The notes beneath the pieces were generated by a model. That model was not told the origin of the DNA, made no database searches, and worked only from the letters and a program-made list of their open reading frames with translations. Source: Udaeobacter sp963725505 (GTDB lineage: Bacteria; Verrucomicrobiota; Verrucomicrobiia; Chthoniobacterales; UBA10450). From it: DNA of 64,000 nt. Numbering within the stretch: position 1 is the first letter of the stretch; each line of letters opens with the position of its first letter. The position numbers and the translations under genes were made by a program. The DNA lies in contig CAVRYN010000005.1 of NCBI GenBank assembly GCA_963725505.1, forward strand, positions 248,001-312,000, in the 5' to 3' direction. Shown here piece by piece: positions 35,788 to 45,383 of this stretch.

Positions 35788-37727
35788 ACAATCCCCTGAC
35801 GCAGCAATTCGTGTTTTCCTGCTAGCAGATCCTGCACGAGAGCGTAGCCGCGCTTATCCGCATTGCGGGATGTGCTGGCGAAGTGATTATCAATTCTCAT
35901 GCGTGCGGAGCAGCAGAAATAATCTGCGACCGCGAGAATCTCATCAGCTGGTTTGCCCTGGCTGAGCAACCACTGTGCGTAAGAACACGTCGCGCTGATC
36001 GCGAATAATTCCGTCGCGATCCCGACAAAACGCGAAAGAAGCAGTTGTTCCCGGTCCAGTTTCGGACCGAAGCGCGCCATAGCGTGAAACAAACCGCGCG
36101 CGAGCCGTTTGCTGGTGCGCGCTGCGTAGTTGACGTGGCCGCGCAGTGTCTCGTGCAAATTGTCGATCTTACCGGCGCCGTTCGGCAACCACTGGCGCGG
36201 ATACCACCCCGCATAAAATTTTCCGGAACTGAAGACAGCTTTCGCGCGATCGGACATCGGCAGTTGGGTGTTAAAAATCGCGCCGCCCACTTTCAAATGC
36301 GGATCGAGCGCTTCACGCGCGATGAAGAGCCGCATGATTTCGCTCGATCCTTCGAAGATGAGATTAATGCGGCAATCACGCAGGAAACGCTCGACCGGGA
36401 TCGGCTCCTCGCCTCGACCGGCGAGCGATTGCGCAGTTTCATAACCGCGACCGCCGCGGACCTGCATCGCGTCATCCGCGATCTTCCAGGTGGTTTCAGT
36501 CGCCCACATCTTGCACATGGCAGTTTCGATGCGCAGGTCGCCCGCCTTGCGATCGACCAGCGCTGAGGTGAGAAACGTCATCGCTTCCATGGCGAAGACG
36601 TTGCCCGCCATCTCCGCGATTTTTCCTGCAATCGCCGCGTGCTGGCCAATCGGCACGCCCCACTGAATCCGCTCCGACGCCCACTTGCGGCAGATACTGA
36701 GCAGCCGTTTCGACAAACCGACGCACGCAGCCGGAATCGTCAGGCGGCCAGTGTTTAGGGTCGTTAGGGCAACTTTCAATCCCGCACCCTCTTTCGAAAT
36801 CATGTTTTCGCGCGGCACGCGGACGTTAGTGAATTTCACGATGCCGTTGTAAAGCGCGCGTAAACCCATGAAATGACAGCGATACGTGATCTCGAGTCCG
36901 GGCGAATCGACATCGACAATGAATGCAGTGATTTGTTTGCGCTCGCGGCCGTTGACGATTTTCGGCGCGGTCCGCGCCATGACCACCAGCACACCGGCTT
37001 TAATCAAATTTGTGCACCAGAGTTTTTCGCCGTTGAGAATGAACACTGAGCCGTCTTCGGTCGGCTCGGCGCGGAGACTCATGTTTGCCGGATCCGAGCC
37101 GGCATTCCATTCCGTGAGTGCGAAGGCGGAAATCTCGTGGCGTGCGACGCGCGGCAGATACCTTTCCTTTTGTTCCTCAGTTCCGAAAAGGAGCAACGGT
37201 TGCGGCACGCCGATCGATTGATGCGCGGAGACGAGCGCGGTGACATTTGCATCCCAGCTTCCGAGCAACATCGCCGCGCGTCCGTAATTGACCTGGGATA
37301 AACCGAGGCCGCCGTACTGCTTCGGGATTTTCACCCCGAACGCACCCATCGCGAAAAGATCATCGATGTTCTTTTGCGGTATTTCGCCCGTCCGATCGAT
37401 TTCGTCGGCATCGATGTTTTCGCGCAGATATTTTTGCAGACTGGCTAGAAATTCCTGGCCCGCCGCGCGGTCCTCGGCGGTTTGCGCCGGATAAGGATGG
37501 ATCCGCGAGAAATCGTAGCGGCCGACAAACAGGTTGCTGGCGAAACTGCCGCGGTCCTCGAGCGGATCGCGCGCAGCTTCGGCCAGCTCGAGCGCTTCGC
37601 GCTGGCCTTTCGCCATCTTTGATGTGTCAATTACCGGCGCCGGCGTTTGCGGCCTCGCGCTGGTTTCCTCAGTCCCGCGACTGCGGGATTTCTCCGGCGC
37701 TTCGAGCGGCGATTTCATATCATCCAT
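35784..37727 (-). CDS. Acyl-CoA dehydrogenase family protein
   Basis: The 647-residue protein is longer than a standard acyl-CoA dehydrogenase (about 390); it has an acyl-CoA dehydrogenase core at about 80-480 (GGLGLSQVNYGRAAMLL, ALTEWNAGSDPANM for FAD/acyl contact, MQVRGGRGYETAQSL) plus a C-terminal helical extension, as in VLCAD/ACAD9-like forms. Residues 8-20 derive partly from a palindrome (AATCCCGCAGTCGCGGGACT). ATG 37727 lies 2 bp from a palindromic repeat; ATG 37718 is an alternative. It probably acts in fatty or branched acyl-CoA oxidation with the upstream FadJ-type protein. Confidence 0.9.
   Translation of the reverse strand: MDDMKSPLEAPEKSRSRGTEETSARPQTPAPVIDTSKMAKGQREALELAEAARDPLEDRGSFASNLFVGRYDFSRIHPYPAQTAEDRAAGQEFLASLQKYLRENIDADEIDRTGEIPQKNIDDLFAMGAFGVKIPKQYGGLGLSQVNYGRAAMLLGSWDANVTALVSAHQSIGVPQPLLLFGTEEQKERYLPRVARHEISAFALTEWNAGSDPANMSLRAEPTEDGSVFILNGEKLWCTNLIKAGVLVVMARTAPKIVNGRERKQITAFIVDVDSPGLEITYRCHFMGLRALYNGIVKFTNVRVPRENMISKEGAGLKVALTTLNTGRLTIPAACVGLSKRLLSICRKWASERIQWGVPIGQHAAIAGKIAEMAGNVFAMEAMTFLTSALVDRKAGDLRIETAMCKMWATETTWKIADDAMQVRGGRGYETAQSLAGRGEEPIPVERFLRDCRINLIFEGSSEIMRLFIAREALDPHLKVGGAIFNTQLPMSDRAKAVFSSGKFYAGWYPRQWLPNGAGKIDNLHETLRGHVNYAARTSKRLARGLFHAMARFGPKLDREQLLLSRFVGIATELFAISATCSYAQWLLSQGKPADEILAVADYFCCSARMRIDNHFASTSRNADKRGYALVQDLLAGKHELLRQGIV
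37701..37717. repeat. 17-bp direct repeat flanking a palindromic element (left)
   Basis: TTCGAGCGGCGATTTCA, identical to 37821-37837, lies either side of the palindrome at 37729-37810. One copy is within the acyl-CoA dehydrogenase start region, the other overlaps the FadJ-type stop codon. Confidence 0.8.
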
Positions 37728-37728
37728 C

Positions 37729-37810
37729 TGTCATTCCGAGCGAAGTCGAGGAATCTCTCGATATCCTCCTAGGCAAAGTCAGAGATGTCTCGACTTCGCT
37801 CGACATGACA
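37729..37810. repeat. TGTCATYCYGAGC palindromic repeat, copy 2
   Basis: TGTCATTCCGAGCGAAGTCG facing CGACTTCGCTCGACATGACA. It fills the gap between fadJ and the acyl-CoA dehydrogenase gene. Confidence 0.85.
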
Positions 37811-37820
37811 AGAATGGAAG

Positions 37821-37837
37821 TTCGAGCGGCGATTTCA
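37821..37837. repeat. 17-bp direct repeat flanking a palindromic element (right)
   Basis: Identical partner of 37701-37717. It includes the FadJ-type stop codon (37835-37837). Confidence 0.8.
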
Positions 37838-39967
37838 GTCTGCATAAAATTTTGTCCCGTCGCGGGCATGCTTCTTCAAAACGTCACATGGCGAAAATTT
37901 CTCTTCGCTTTGCGCCAGCCTTTCGAGTTCATCGACGACGTTCTTCAATCCAAAATGCTCGGCGAAACGCAGCGGCCCACCACGGAATGGCGCGAAGCCG
38001 GTCCCCAGAATCATTCCGTAGTCCGCGTCCTCCGGGGAATCGACGACTCTCTCCTCCACGCACCGCGCGGCCTCATTCACCATCAGGAAGACAAGTCGGT
38101 GCGCCAGATCATCAGCTGTAGCCGGCGGCGGTGACGCCGGCTGGGTTGTTGCGCTACCTTCGTCTTTGCCGGGGTCACCGCCCCCGGCTACAACGTGAGC
38201 GCGCCGCCACTGCGCCAGCGATTCGTTCGGCGTCTGCATTTTGCCTTCGTATTTGTAGAAACCTGAGCCCGTTTTGCGGCCAAGCATCTGACCATCGCGC
38301 AGCCAAAGCAGAACGGTCGAAACGTGATCGCGTCGGCCATAGGCTCTCTCAAGAGTATTTCCGATATCGATCGTGATATCGACGCCGATTTCGTCGATCA
38401 ACCGCAGCGGTCCCATCGGCATTCCCCATTTCACAAGCGCATTGTCGATCTTCTCCGCGTCGAGGCCGGCTTCGAAAAGCTCGGCGGCATCGAGCAGATA
38501 AGGGAACAAAACGCGGTTGACCAGAAAACCCGGCCTGTCGCGCACAATCACCGGGAGTTTTCCGATTTGTCGCACAAAGGCTACGCTTCGCTCGCGTGTC
38601 TCATCCAAAGTCTCCTTCGCAATGACAACTTCCACCAGTTTCATCCGGCTGACCGGATTAAAAAAATGCAATCCGATCACGTGCTCGGGCGAGACCGTAA
38701 CGTCGGCGAGTTCGTTGACCGGAAGCGCCGAGGTGTTGGTGGCGATAATGGTCTTCGGCCCGGCTTCCATCGCCAGCTCGCGGAAAACCTCTTTCTTGAC
38801 GCTTAGTTTTTCCGAGGCGGCTTCGATCATGAATCGCACATCGCGCAACTCCATGGGAGCGGTCGAGCCACAAATCCGGGCGCGACCTTCTTTTGCTTTT
38901 TCCTCCGTCATCAAGCCGCGCTTGACCGCGTCGGCGTAGATCTTTTCAATGTTCGCCAAACCGCGGTCGATCTGTTCTCGCGCGATGTCGCGCAGAATTA
39001 CCGTGACGCCGTGAGAACTGAGCCATTGCGCGATGCCTGAGCCCATCACGCCCGCGCCGATCACAGCCGCGTGTATCACTCTTTCGGCCGGCGTTCTCGA
39101 AGATCCTTTCTTGTATTTCTCCGCCAAAAAGAAATTGCGAATCAGGTTCTGCGTCGATTCCGTTTTGCCAAGCTCCACAATCGCGTCCAGCTCCATCCGC
39201 AACGATTCATCAGGCGAAATCGAAAGAGTCTTATTGATGATTTGGCAAGCGCGTTCTGGCGCCGGATTTCCGTGTTGCCGTGGAGGGGCCAGCGAGGCTG
39301 GCGTCCCAGGAGATCCGCCCTCCATTTTGCGTTTTCCCACGCGCAATCGTTCCTTTGCGCGATGGATGAGCTGATCGCGCGGCGCAATTTCATCGACCAA
39401 ACCGAGCTTCAAAGCTTCCTGAGCAGAATAAAGTTTCCCTTTCAAAATCACGTCAGCAGCCTTTTCGGCACCGATCAAGCGGGGGAGGCGCGTGCAACCG
39501 CCCCATGCGGGAATTAGTCCGAGTGTAGTTTCGGGAAGCCCAATCCTCGTGGCCGGATCATCACTGGCGATGCGATAATCGCACGCTAGGGCGACTTCGT
39601 AACCGCCGCCCGCGGATGCGCCGTGGATAGCGGCAACTGTCGGGATCTTTAGATTGGCAAGTCGGCCAAAGATTCGCTGCCCTTTTGCAATGAATTCGCG
39701 CATATCGCCCGACTGCGCCTGTTGCAACAGCGTCTTTAAATCTGCGCCCGCGACGAAGATCGATTTTTTTGCCGACGCGATAATCAAGCCACGCAATGAG
39801 GCGTCATGCTCAATGAAATCAAGATTTTCATTCAGTTCATCGAGCGTGGCGGCATCGAAAATGTTCGCGCCCAACTCGGGGCGATCGAAGGTAAGCAGAC
39901 AAATGTGATCGTCGCCAATCTCGCGCCGAATCATTGAGGCTGTAGCAACTGCCGGCATGGAGTTCAT
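37835..39967 (-). CDS. fadJ: FadJ-type enoyl-CoA hydratase/3-hydroxyacyl-CoA dehydrogenase
   Basis: From ATG 39967 the protein has about 710 residues. The N-terminal crotonase domain has AIHGASAGGGYEVALACDYR and GLIPAWGGCTRLPRLIG (oxyanion/Glu). The dehydrogenase domain has the Rossmann VIGAGVMGSGIAQWLS, LHFFNPVSRMKLVEVVIAKE and the C-terminal GFYKYEG. It hydrates enoyl-CoA and oxidises 3-hydroxyacyl-CoA. Two extra segments, GGSPGTPASLAPPRQHGNP (about residue 220) and VAGGGDPGKDEGSATTQPAS (about 595), are encoded by palindromic repeats inserted in frame. It precedes the acyl-CoA dehydrogenase gene. Confidence 0.9.
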   Translation of the reverse strand: MNSMPAVATASMIRREIGDDHICLLTFDRPELGANIFDAATLDELNENLDFIEHDASLRGLIIASAKKSIFVAGADLKTLLQQAQSGDMREFIAKGQRIFGRLANLKIPTVAAIHGASAGGGYEVALACDYRIASDDPATRIGLPETTLGLIPAWGGCTRLPRLIGAEKAADVILKGKLYSAQEALKLGLVDEIAPRDQLIHRAKERLRVGKRKMEGGSPGTPASLAPPRQHGNPAPERACQIINKTLSISPDESLRMELDAIVELGKTESTQNLIRNFFLAEKYKKGSSRTPAERVIHAAVIGAGVMGSGIAQWLSSHGVTVILRDIAREQIDRGLANIEKIYADAVKRGLMTEEKAKEGRARICGSTAPMELRDVRFMIEAASEKLSVKKEVFRELAMEAGPKTIIATNTSALPVNELADVTVSPEHVIGLHFFNPVSRMKLVEVVIAKETLDETRERSVAFVRQIGKLPVIVRDRPGFLVNRVLFPYLLDAAELFEAGLDAEKIDNALVKWGMPMGPLRLIDEIGVDITIDIGNTLERAYGRRDHVSTVLLWLRDGQMLGRKTGSGFYKYEGKMQTPNESLAQWRRAHVVAGGGDPGKDEGSATTQPASPPPATADDLAHRLVFLMVNEAARCVEERVVDSPEDADYGMILGTGFAPFRGGPLRFAEHFGLKNVVDELERLAQSEEKFSPCDVLKKHARDGTKFYAD
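38117..38192. repeat. Palindromic repeat inserted in frame in fadJ
   Basis: TGTAGCCGGCGGCGGTGACG... faces ...CACCGCCCCCGGCTACA over about 76 bp. It encodes Gly/Pro/Thr-rich residues not expected in the FadJ fold. A short relative is at about 11131-11155. Confidence 0.75.
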
Positions 39968-40025
39968 ATTGGCCAATTTCTGGGAAATTCCAAGCGGAGA
40001 GGTGGGACGCCGCGCTATGACGTCC

Positions 40026-40046
40026 GGTCATCGCAGCGCGATGACC
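40026..40046. promoter_or_regulatory. Perfect 9-bp-stem hairpin in the fadJ-mgtE divergent region
   Basis: GGTCATCGC-AGC-GCGATGACC lies 66 bp upstream of mgtE and 59 bp from the fadJ start. It may be an operator or a leader hairpin; nothing identifies it as a known Mg2+ riboswitch. Confidence 0.45.
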
Positions 40047-40111
40047 CTATGATTGCGTCTGTTCAATGTGAGTGTTAAAACTCGGCGTCAGCCGCGCGGC
40101 GAACAACAGTT

Positions 40112-41494
40112 ATGGTCGGCAAAATTTTAGAACCCGAAATCAAGAGCCTGATCGACGCCCGTAACTTCACGGCGCTGCGCGAAGTTTTCCGCGAATGGCC
40201 GCCAGCCGATGTGGCCGAGGTAATCCTCGATCTGCCGGAAGACGAACAGGTCATCATCTTTCGCGTGCTGCCGCACGACCTGGCGGCGGACGTGTTCGAA
40301 TACATCGGCATCGAGGAACAGCACAAATTACTGCGTGCGATGGCCCACGAGCAGGTTGCCGCGATCCTGAACGAAATGGCGCCGGACGATCGCACGGCGC
40401 TGCTCGAGGAATTACCAAGCGCCGCGGCGCGGCAACTGATCCGCCTGCTCACGCCCGAGGAACGGCGAATCGCGCAATCACTGCTGGGCTATCCGGAAGA
40501 CAGCGTGGGCCGTTTGATGACCCCTGATTTCATCGCGGTGAAAGAGAATTGGACGGTGCAACAAGTGTTGGATTACATCCGGGAACACGGGCAGGACAGA
40601 GAGACGCTTAACGTCATTTATGTGGTGGATGACCGCGGCAAATTGATTGACGACATTCGGATGCGCGAGTTCTTGCTCAGACCTCTTGCGTCATCCGTCC
40701 ACGACATGATGGCAAAAAACTTCGTGGCGTTAAACGTGACCGATTCCCAGCAGGACGCACTCAACGTGTTCCGCAAATACGACCGTGTTGCGCTGCCGGT
40801 AATCGACTCGAATCACGTACTCGTCGGGATCGTGACAAGCGACGACATGCTCGACGTCGCTGAAGAAGAAGCGACCGAAGACATCCAGAAACTCGGCGGC
40901 ATGGAAGCGTTGGACGAGCCGTACACAACCATTCCGTTTCTGCGGATGGTAAAGAAACGTGCAACCTGGCTGGTCATCCTGTTTCTCGGCGAAATGCTGA
41001 CCGCAACCGCCATGCAGGGTTATAACAGCGAGATCGAGAAGGCAGCCATTCTTGCGATGTTTTTGCCCTTGATCATCTCCAGTGGCGGCAATTCCGGATC
41101 GCAGGCGACGACGCTGGTCATCCGTGCGATGGCTCTCGGCGAATTGCGTCTGCGCGATTGGTTCCGCGTCGTCCGCAAGGAGTTGCTGTCAGGATTTTCA
41201 CTCGGCCTGATTCTTGGAACCATCGGTTTTTTCCGAATCACGCTGTGGCAATACTTGCACATTTTTGATTACGGAAAATATCACTGGCTGGTTGCGCTTA
41301 CTGTCGGGGCTGCGCTTGTCGGAGTGGTGCTGTGGGGAACGCTGAGTGGCGCGATGCTTCCCTTCTTGCTGCGTCGCTGTGGACTCGATCCGGCGGCATC
41401 GTCGGCGCCATTCGTCGCCACGCTGGTCGATGTGACCGGACTGGTAATTTATTTCAACGTCGCGCTGTTCATTCTTCGCGGCACGCTGCTGTGA
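40112..41494 (+). CDS. mgtE: Magnesium transporter MgtE
   Basis: The 460-residue protein has the MgtE order: N domain of helical repeats (about 10-125, VLPHDLAADVFEYIG, LEELPSAAARQLIRLL), two CBS domains (about 135-255, VIDSNHVLVGIVTSDDMLDV) and a C-terminal five-helix channel (about 280-460, LPLIISSGGNSGSQATTLVI and LVDVTGLVIYFNVALFI). The conserved SSGGNSGSQ and the late Asp (LVDVTGL) line the pore. It is a Mg2+-gated inward channel, with the N and CBS domains sensing cytosolic Mg2+. The P-type ATPase follows 100 bp downstream. Confidence 0.95.
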   Translation: MVGKILEPEIKSLIDARNFTALREVFREWPPADVAEVILDLPEDEQVIIFRVLPHDLAADVFEYIGIEEQHKLLRAMAHEQVAAILNEMAPDDRTALLEELPSAAARQLIRLLTPEERRIAQSLLGYPEDSVGRLMTPDFIAVKENWTVQQVLDYIREHGQDRETLNVIYVVDDRGKLIDDIRMREFLLRPLASSVHDMMAKNFVALNVTDSQQDALNVFRKYDRVALPVIDSNHVLVGIVTSDDMLDVAEEEATEDIQKLGGMEALDEPYTTIPFLRMVKKRATWLVILFLGEMLTATAMQGYNSEIEKAAILAMFLPLIISSGGNSGSQATTLVIRAMALGELRLRDWFRVVRKELLSGFSLGLILGTIGFFRITLWQYLHIFDYGKYHWLVALTVGAALVGVVLWGTLSGAMLPFLLRRCGLDPAASSAPFVATLVDVTGLVIYFNVALFILRGTLL

Positions 41495-41594
41495 TCCGTT
41501 AGGTGTGTAGCGCTATCGCAGTATTCTATACTATTAAATAGTACAAGATCGATCACGCACTAATTTGCAATCAAGCGCAATTTTTTGTGATCGT

Positions 41595-44243
41595 ATGAAC
41601 AACAAACAAGCGACCCAAGGCGCGGGCTTCCAGCAGGTTGACGAACTGGCAACGATTAGTCTCGAAGCTCTTTTTCAGCGGCTCGGCACATCAGAAGCCG
41701 GTCTGAGTGAAGAGGAAGCCGAAAAAAGGCTTGATCAATTCGGTCCAAACCAAGTTGCCGCCGAGAAAGAGCATACCTGGATTCACAGGTTGTTTACGGC
41801 CGGCCGCAATCCGTTGGTGATTCTGCTTACGGTGCTCGCCACCGTTTCGTATACGACGGGCGATCTGCGAGCAGGCAGCGTCATGCTATTGATGGTTATT
41901 CTTGGATTGGGCTTGCGCTTTGTTCAGGAGACTCGCGCGGACACCGCCGCGGCGAAATTGAAAGCAATGATCAGCGTCACGGCGACGGTCGTCCGCAACG
42001 GAGAGGCCAGGGAAATACCGATCAGCCAGCTTGTCCCCGGTGACATCGTCCAGTTGTCGGCTGGCGACATGATTCCCGCCGACGTGCGACTGCTTTCCGC
42101 CAAAGATCTGTTCATCGTTCAAGCCACTTTGACGGGTGAATCTCTTCCTGTCGAAAAGATCGAGGTGCCAGACACGCGCCAAGGCGTAGTCTTGCTGGAG
42201 CGCCACAACGTCTGTTTTCTCGGGACAAGCGTCGAGAGCGGCACGGCCAAGGCAGTCGTGATTGCGACCGGTGCGAACACCTACTTTGGTCACATCGCAC
42301 GCAGCCTCGCCGGGCAACAACAGGAAACGAGCTTCGACCGTGGCATCAAGAAATTCACGTGGCTGATGATTCGTTTCATGCTCGTGATGGTGCCGTTGGT
42401 GTTCGTCATCAACGGCCTAACGAAACATGATTGGCGCGAAGCATTTTTCTTTTCGATGGCGGTCGCCGTGGGACTCACGCCGGAAATGTTGCCGATGATT
42501 GTGTCGGTCTGCTTGTCCAAAGGCGCGATGGCGATGTCACGCAAGAAGGTCATCGTCAAGCGCCTGAACGCGATTCAGAACTTTGGCGCAATGGACGTGT
42601 TTTGCACCGACAAGACCGGCACGCTGACAATGGATCACGTCATTCTGGAGCTGCACTGCAACATTCATAAGGAAGAAAGCGAAGAGGTCCTGCGCGATGC
42701 ATATGTGATCAGCCATTTTCAAAGCGGCCTGAAAAATGTCCTCGATCGCGCCGTTCTGAAATACACGGAATTGCATCAGGAACTCTCGCTCGATAAATAT
42801 TCAAAAGTCGACGAGATCCCGTTCGATTTTTCACGACGGATGATGTCGGTCGTGTTTGATCGGCCTGATGGAGAACGTGAACTCCTGACCAAAGGCGCGC
42901 CAGAAGCGGTATTCAAAAAGTGTGCTCATTTCGAGTACGAGGGTGAAATCTTCCAGATGGAGCCGATCCTGGTCGGCGATCTCCTCGAAGAACTGAATGA
43001 ATTGAACAGCGACGGCTTCCGCGTGCTGGCGGTCGCCAACAAAAAGGTAGAGAAACGCGCGGCCTACTCGAAAGCCGATGAAGACGGCCTGGTGCTGACC
43101 GGCTATCTGGCATTCCTCGACCCGCCCAAGGAGACGGCAGCCAAAGCCATTTCCGGGCTGAACCAGCACGGCGTCACAGTGAAAGTGCTCACCGGCGACA
43201 ACGATCTTGTCACACGTAAGATCTGCACCGAAGTCGGTCTTAATGCCGAAAAAATCCTGCTCGGCAGTGCCGTCGAAAAGATGTCCGATCCCGAGTTATC
43301 CGAGTCAGTGGACGAGGTAAACGTTTTTGCGCGACTCTCGCCGTCGCACAAGCAGCGAATCGTAAAGGCGCTTCAGGAAAAAGGCCACACCGTCGGATTC
43401 ATGGGTGACGGCATCAACGACGCACCGGCCTTGCACGCTGCCGATGTGGGCGTCTCGGTGGACAACGCTGTCGATATCGCCAAGGAATCGGCGGACGTAA
43501 TTCTGCTGGAGAAAAGTTTGATGGTTCTGGAGGAGGGGGTTCTGGAAGGCCGCAAAGTCTTCGTGAACATCCTCAAATACATTCGGATGGGCGCCAGCTC
43601 CAATTTCGGAAACATGTTCAGCGTGATCGGCGCCAGCGCCTGGCTTCCTTTCGTGCCGATGGCTCCCATTCAAGTTCTGACGAACAATCTGCTCTACGAC
43701 TTCTCGCAGGTGCCAATCCCGACCGACAACGTCGGTCTGCAACAAATAGTAAAGCCGCGGCCCTGGCATATCGGCGAGATCACGAAATTCATCGTCTGCA
43801 TCGGTCCGATCAGTTCCATCTTCGATTACACGACCTTCGCGATGATGTGGTTCATTTTTAAATGCAACCAGCTCGATCTGGTGCCTCCTGCTGGAATTGC
43901 GGCGCGATTCGCAAATGCACCTGGCGTTGAGCAGAGTTATGCAGCTGCCTTATTTCACACGGGCTGGTTTGTCGAATCACTCATGACGCAGACGCTCATC
44001 ATCCATGTCATTCGTACGAATCTCATTCCTTTCATTCAGTCGCGGGCCAGTTGGCAACTCACTCTAACTACGGTCGTCGTTATGGCGATTGCCACGTATC
44101 TTCCCTATTCGCCTCTGGCGACATCACTCGGGTTTGTTCCGCTGCCGCCCCTGTATTGGCCACTTCTGCTGTTGACGTTGATCTGCTATGTCGGGCTAAC
44201 CCAAGTGATTAAAACCTGGCTCATCCGCAAGAGATGGGTTTGA
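41595..44243 (+). CDS. mgtA: P-type ATPase, MgtA/MgtB magnesium-translocating type
   Basis: From ATG 41595 the protein is about 882 residues, close to MgtA length. Motifs: LTGESLPVEK (actuator), FCTDKTGTLTMDH (phosphorylated Asp), TKGAPEAV (nucleotide binding) and GFMGDGINDAPALHAADVGV (hinge). The P-IIIB/Mg2+ assignment rests on overall pattern (FFFSMAVAVGLTPEMLPMIV in the membrane part) and on adjacency to mgtE. TTG 41565 would add ten residues. Between the two genes, 41530-41542 (ACTATTAAATAGT) is a small AT-rich palindrome that may be regulatory. Confidence 0.9.
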   Translation: MNNKQATQGAGFQQVDELATISLEALFQRLGTSEAGLSEEEAEKRLDQFGPNQVAAEKEHTWIHRLFTAGRNPLVILLTVLATVSYTTGDLRAGSVMLLMVILGLGLRFVQETRADTAAAKLKAMISVTATVVRNGEAREIPISQLVPGDIVQLSAGDMIPADVRLLSAKDLFIVQATLTGESLPVEKIEVPDTRQGVVLLERHNVCFLGTSVESGTAKAVVIATGANTYFGHIARSLAGQQQETSFDRGIKKFTWLMIRFMLVMVPLVFVINGLTKHDWREAFFFSMAVAVGLTPEMLPMIVSVCLSKGAMAMSRKKVIVKRLNAIQNFGAMDVFCTDKTGTLTMDHVILELHCNIHKEESEEVLRDAYVISHFQSGLKNVLDRAVLKYTELHQELSLDKYSKVDEIPFDFSRRMMSVVFDRPDGERELLTKGAPEAVFKKCAHFEYEGEIFQMEPILVGDLLEELNELNSDGFRVLAVANKKVEKRAAYSKADEDGLVLTGYLAFLDPPKETAAKAISGLNQHGVTVKVLTGDNDLVTRKICTEVGLNAEKILLGSAVEKMSDPELSESVDEVNVFARLSPSHKQRIVKALQEKGHTVGFMGDGINDAPALHAADVGVSVDNAVDIAKESADVILLEKSLMVLEEGVLEGRKVFVNILKYIRMGASSNFGNMFSVIGASAWLPFVPMAPIQVLTNNLLYDFSQVPIPTDNVGLQQIVKPRPWHIGEITKFIVCIGPISSIFDYTTFAMMWFIFKCNQLDLVPPAGIAARFANAPGVEQSYAAALFHTGWFVESLMTQTLIIHVIRTNLIPFIQSRASWQLTLTTVVVMAIATYLPYSPLATSLGFVPLPPLYWPLLLLTLICYVGLTQVIKTWLIRKRWV

Positions 44244-44357
44244 GTCACGAGCCTGGCTGGACTTGCTATCAAGCGCGCTCGATTAGTCGCTCTTCGTCCG
44301 ACTGTTGTTAGACCTGAGACTGCGATTTCATTCCCGGACCAAGCTCGGCGGCCCCGG

Positions 44358-45383
44358 CTACAGTTCATCCAGATCTTCGATCACTTTCTCCATGCCGCTG
44401 ACCACGAGAGTAAAGCGATCGTAATCGAGCTTGTCGGGTGTGTCGCTCGATGAATGGTAATGTGGATAACGAAACGGCGCGGTATCGGTGACCATTATTC
44501 CTGGGTAGCCGTACCGCCAGAATGACCATTGGTCGGACCAACTAACGCCGGGAATGAAGGCCGGAAGCGCCGCGCCTTCGGACGGAATCTTTGCATGCTT
44601 ACGGAAGAGCGCCACGACGCGACGAAGTAGCGCGCGCGAATGAACGTTGCTCACAAACCCGATGAAGTTGCCAACTTTTGGATAGAAGATGCCTAGTCCC
44701 GGAGATGGATAGGTTTGCGAATGCGGCGCGTCGGAAAAATAACCGATCGTTTCGAGGCTGATCATGCCTGAGATTTTGTCGCCGCGCGCTTTGCATCTGC
44801 CGGCGTAAATAAAGCTGCCCATTTCATCCGACAGAAAATAGGGCGGCTCCTCGTTCACAAACGCGACAAAGCGCAATGTGTGTTCTGGCTTTATGCCGGC
44901 AAAGCGCTGCGCCAACGCGAGGGTTGCAGCGACACCGCTCCCGTTGTCGTTGGCGCCCGGCGAGCCAAATACCGAATCGTAATGCGCGCCGATCAGAAGA
45001 ATCTCGGGACGAGCGCCGGGAATTTCAGCTTCGATATTGTGGCAGGCCTGCCCCTGCATGTCGTAACTGTCGCGACGCGTTCGGAGACCAGCGCGTGAAA
45101 AGGAATTTTCGATAAAATCAGCAGCGGCATTGAGCTGCGGGTAATGCCACATGTTGCGTTCGCCGATTTCTCCAGCCAACTTTTGCACACTGGCACGAAG
45201 TTCTTCGCGCAACGCAACTTCATCGGTCGATAGCGGCGCAGCCTTCAAAATATTCTTGCCCGGCATTCTCACTCCAAACCACCAGAGTAACGCCAAAACC
45301 GCGGCGACCGCGATAGCAATGCGCAAAGCGCTGAAAAGAAGTGACCGCAACACCAGCGGGAACGCACCTGTGCGCTTACGCAA
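44358..45383 (-). CDS. M28-family zinc aminopeptidase, membrane-anchored
   Basis: The 341-residue protein has an N-terminal membrane anchor (LRIAIAVAAVLALLWWFGV) and an M28 peptidase domain with ligands in IGAHYDSVFGSPGANDNGSG (His, Asp), FVNEEPPYF (Glu-Glu), SLETIGYF (Glu) and PHYHSSSDTPDKL (His). It should cleave N-terminal residues from peptides in the periplasm. The first eight bases overlap the end of the ABC permease gene (45376), so it is the last gene of the HlyD-ABC operon. Confidence 0.9.
   Translation of the reverse strand: MRKRTGAFPLVLRSLLFSALRIAIAVAAVLALLWWFGVRMPGKNILKAAPLSTDEVALREELRASVQKLAGEIGERNMWHYPQLNAAADFIENSFSRAGLRTRRDSYDMQGQACHNIEAEIPGARPEILLIGAHYDSVFGSPGANDNGSGVAATLALAQRFAGIKPEHTLRFVAFVNEEPPYFLSDEMGSFIYAGRCKARGDKISGMISLETIGYFSDAPHSQTYPSPGLGIFYPKVGNFIGFVSNVHSRALLRRVVALFRKHAKIPSEGAALPAFIPGVSWSDQWSFWRYGYPGIMVTDTAPFRYPHYHSSSDTPDKLDYDRFTLVVSGMEKVIEDLDEL

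Noticed and set aside
39968..40111. Mg2+ riboswitch (M-box) upstream of mgtE
   Set aside because: The region is only 144 bp, with one simple hairpin (40026-40046); the multi-helix M-box pattern is not visible.
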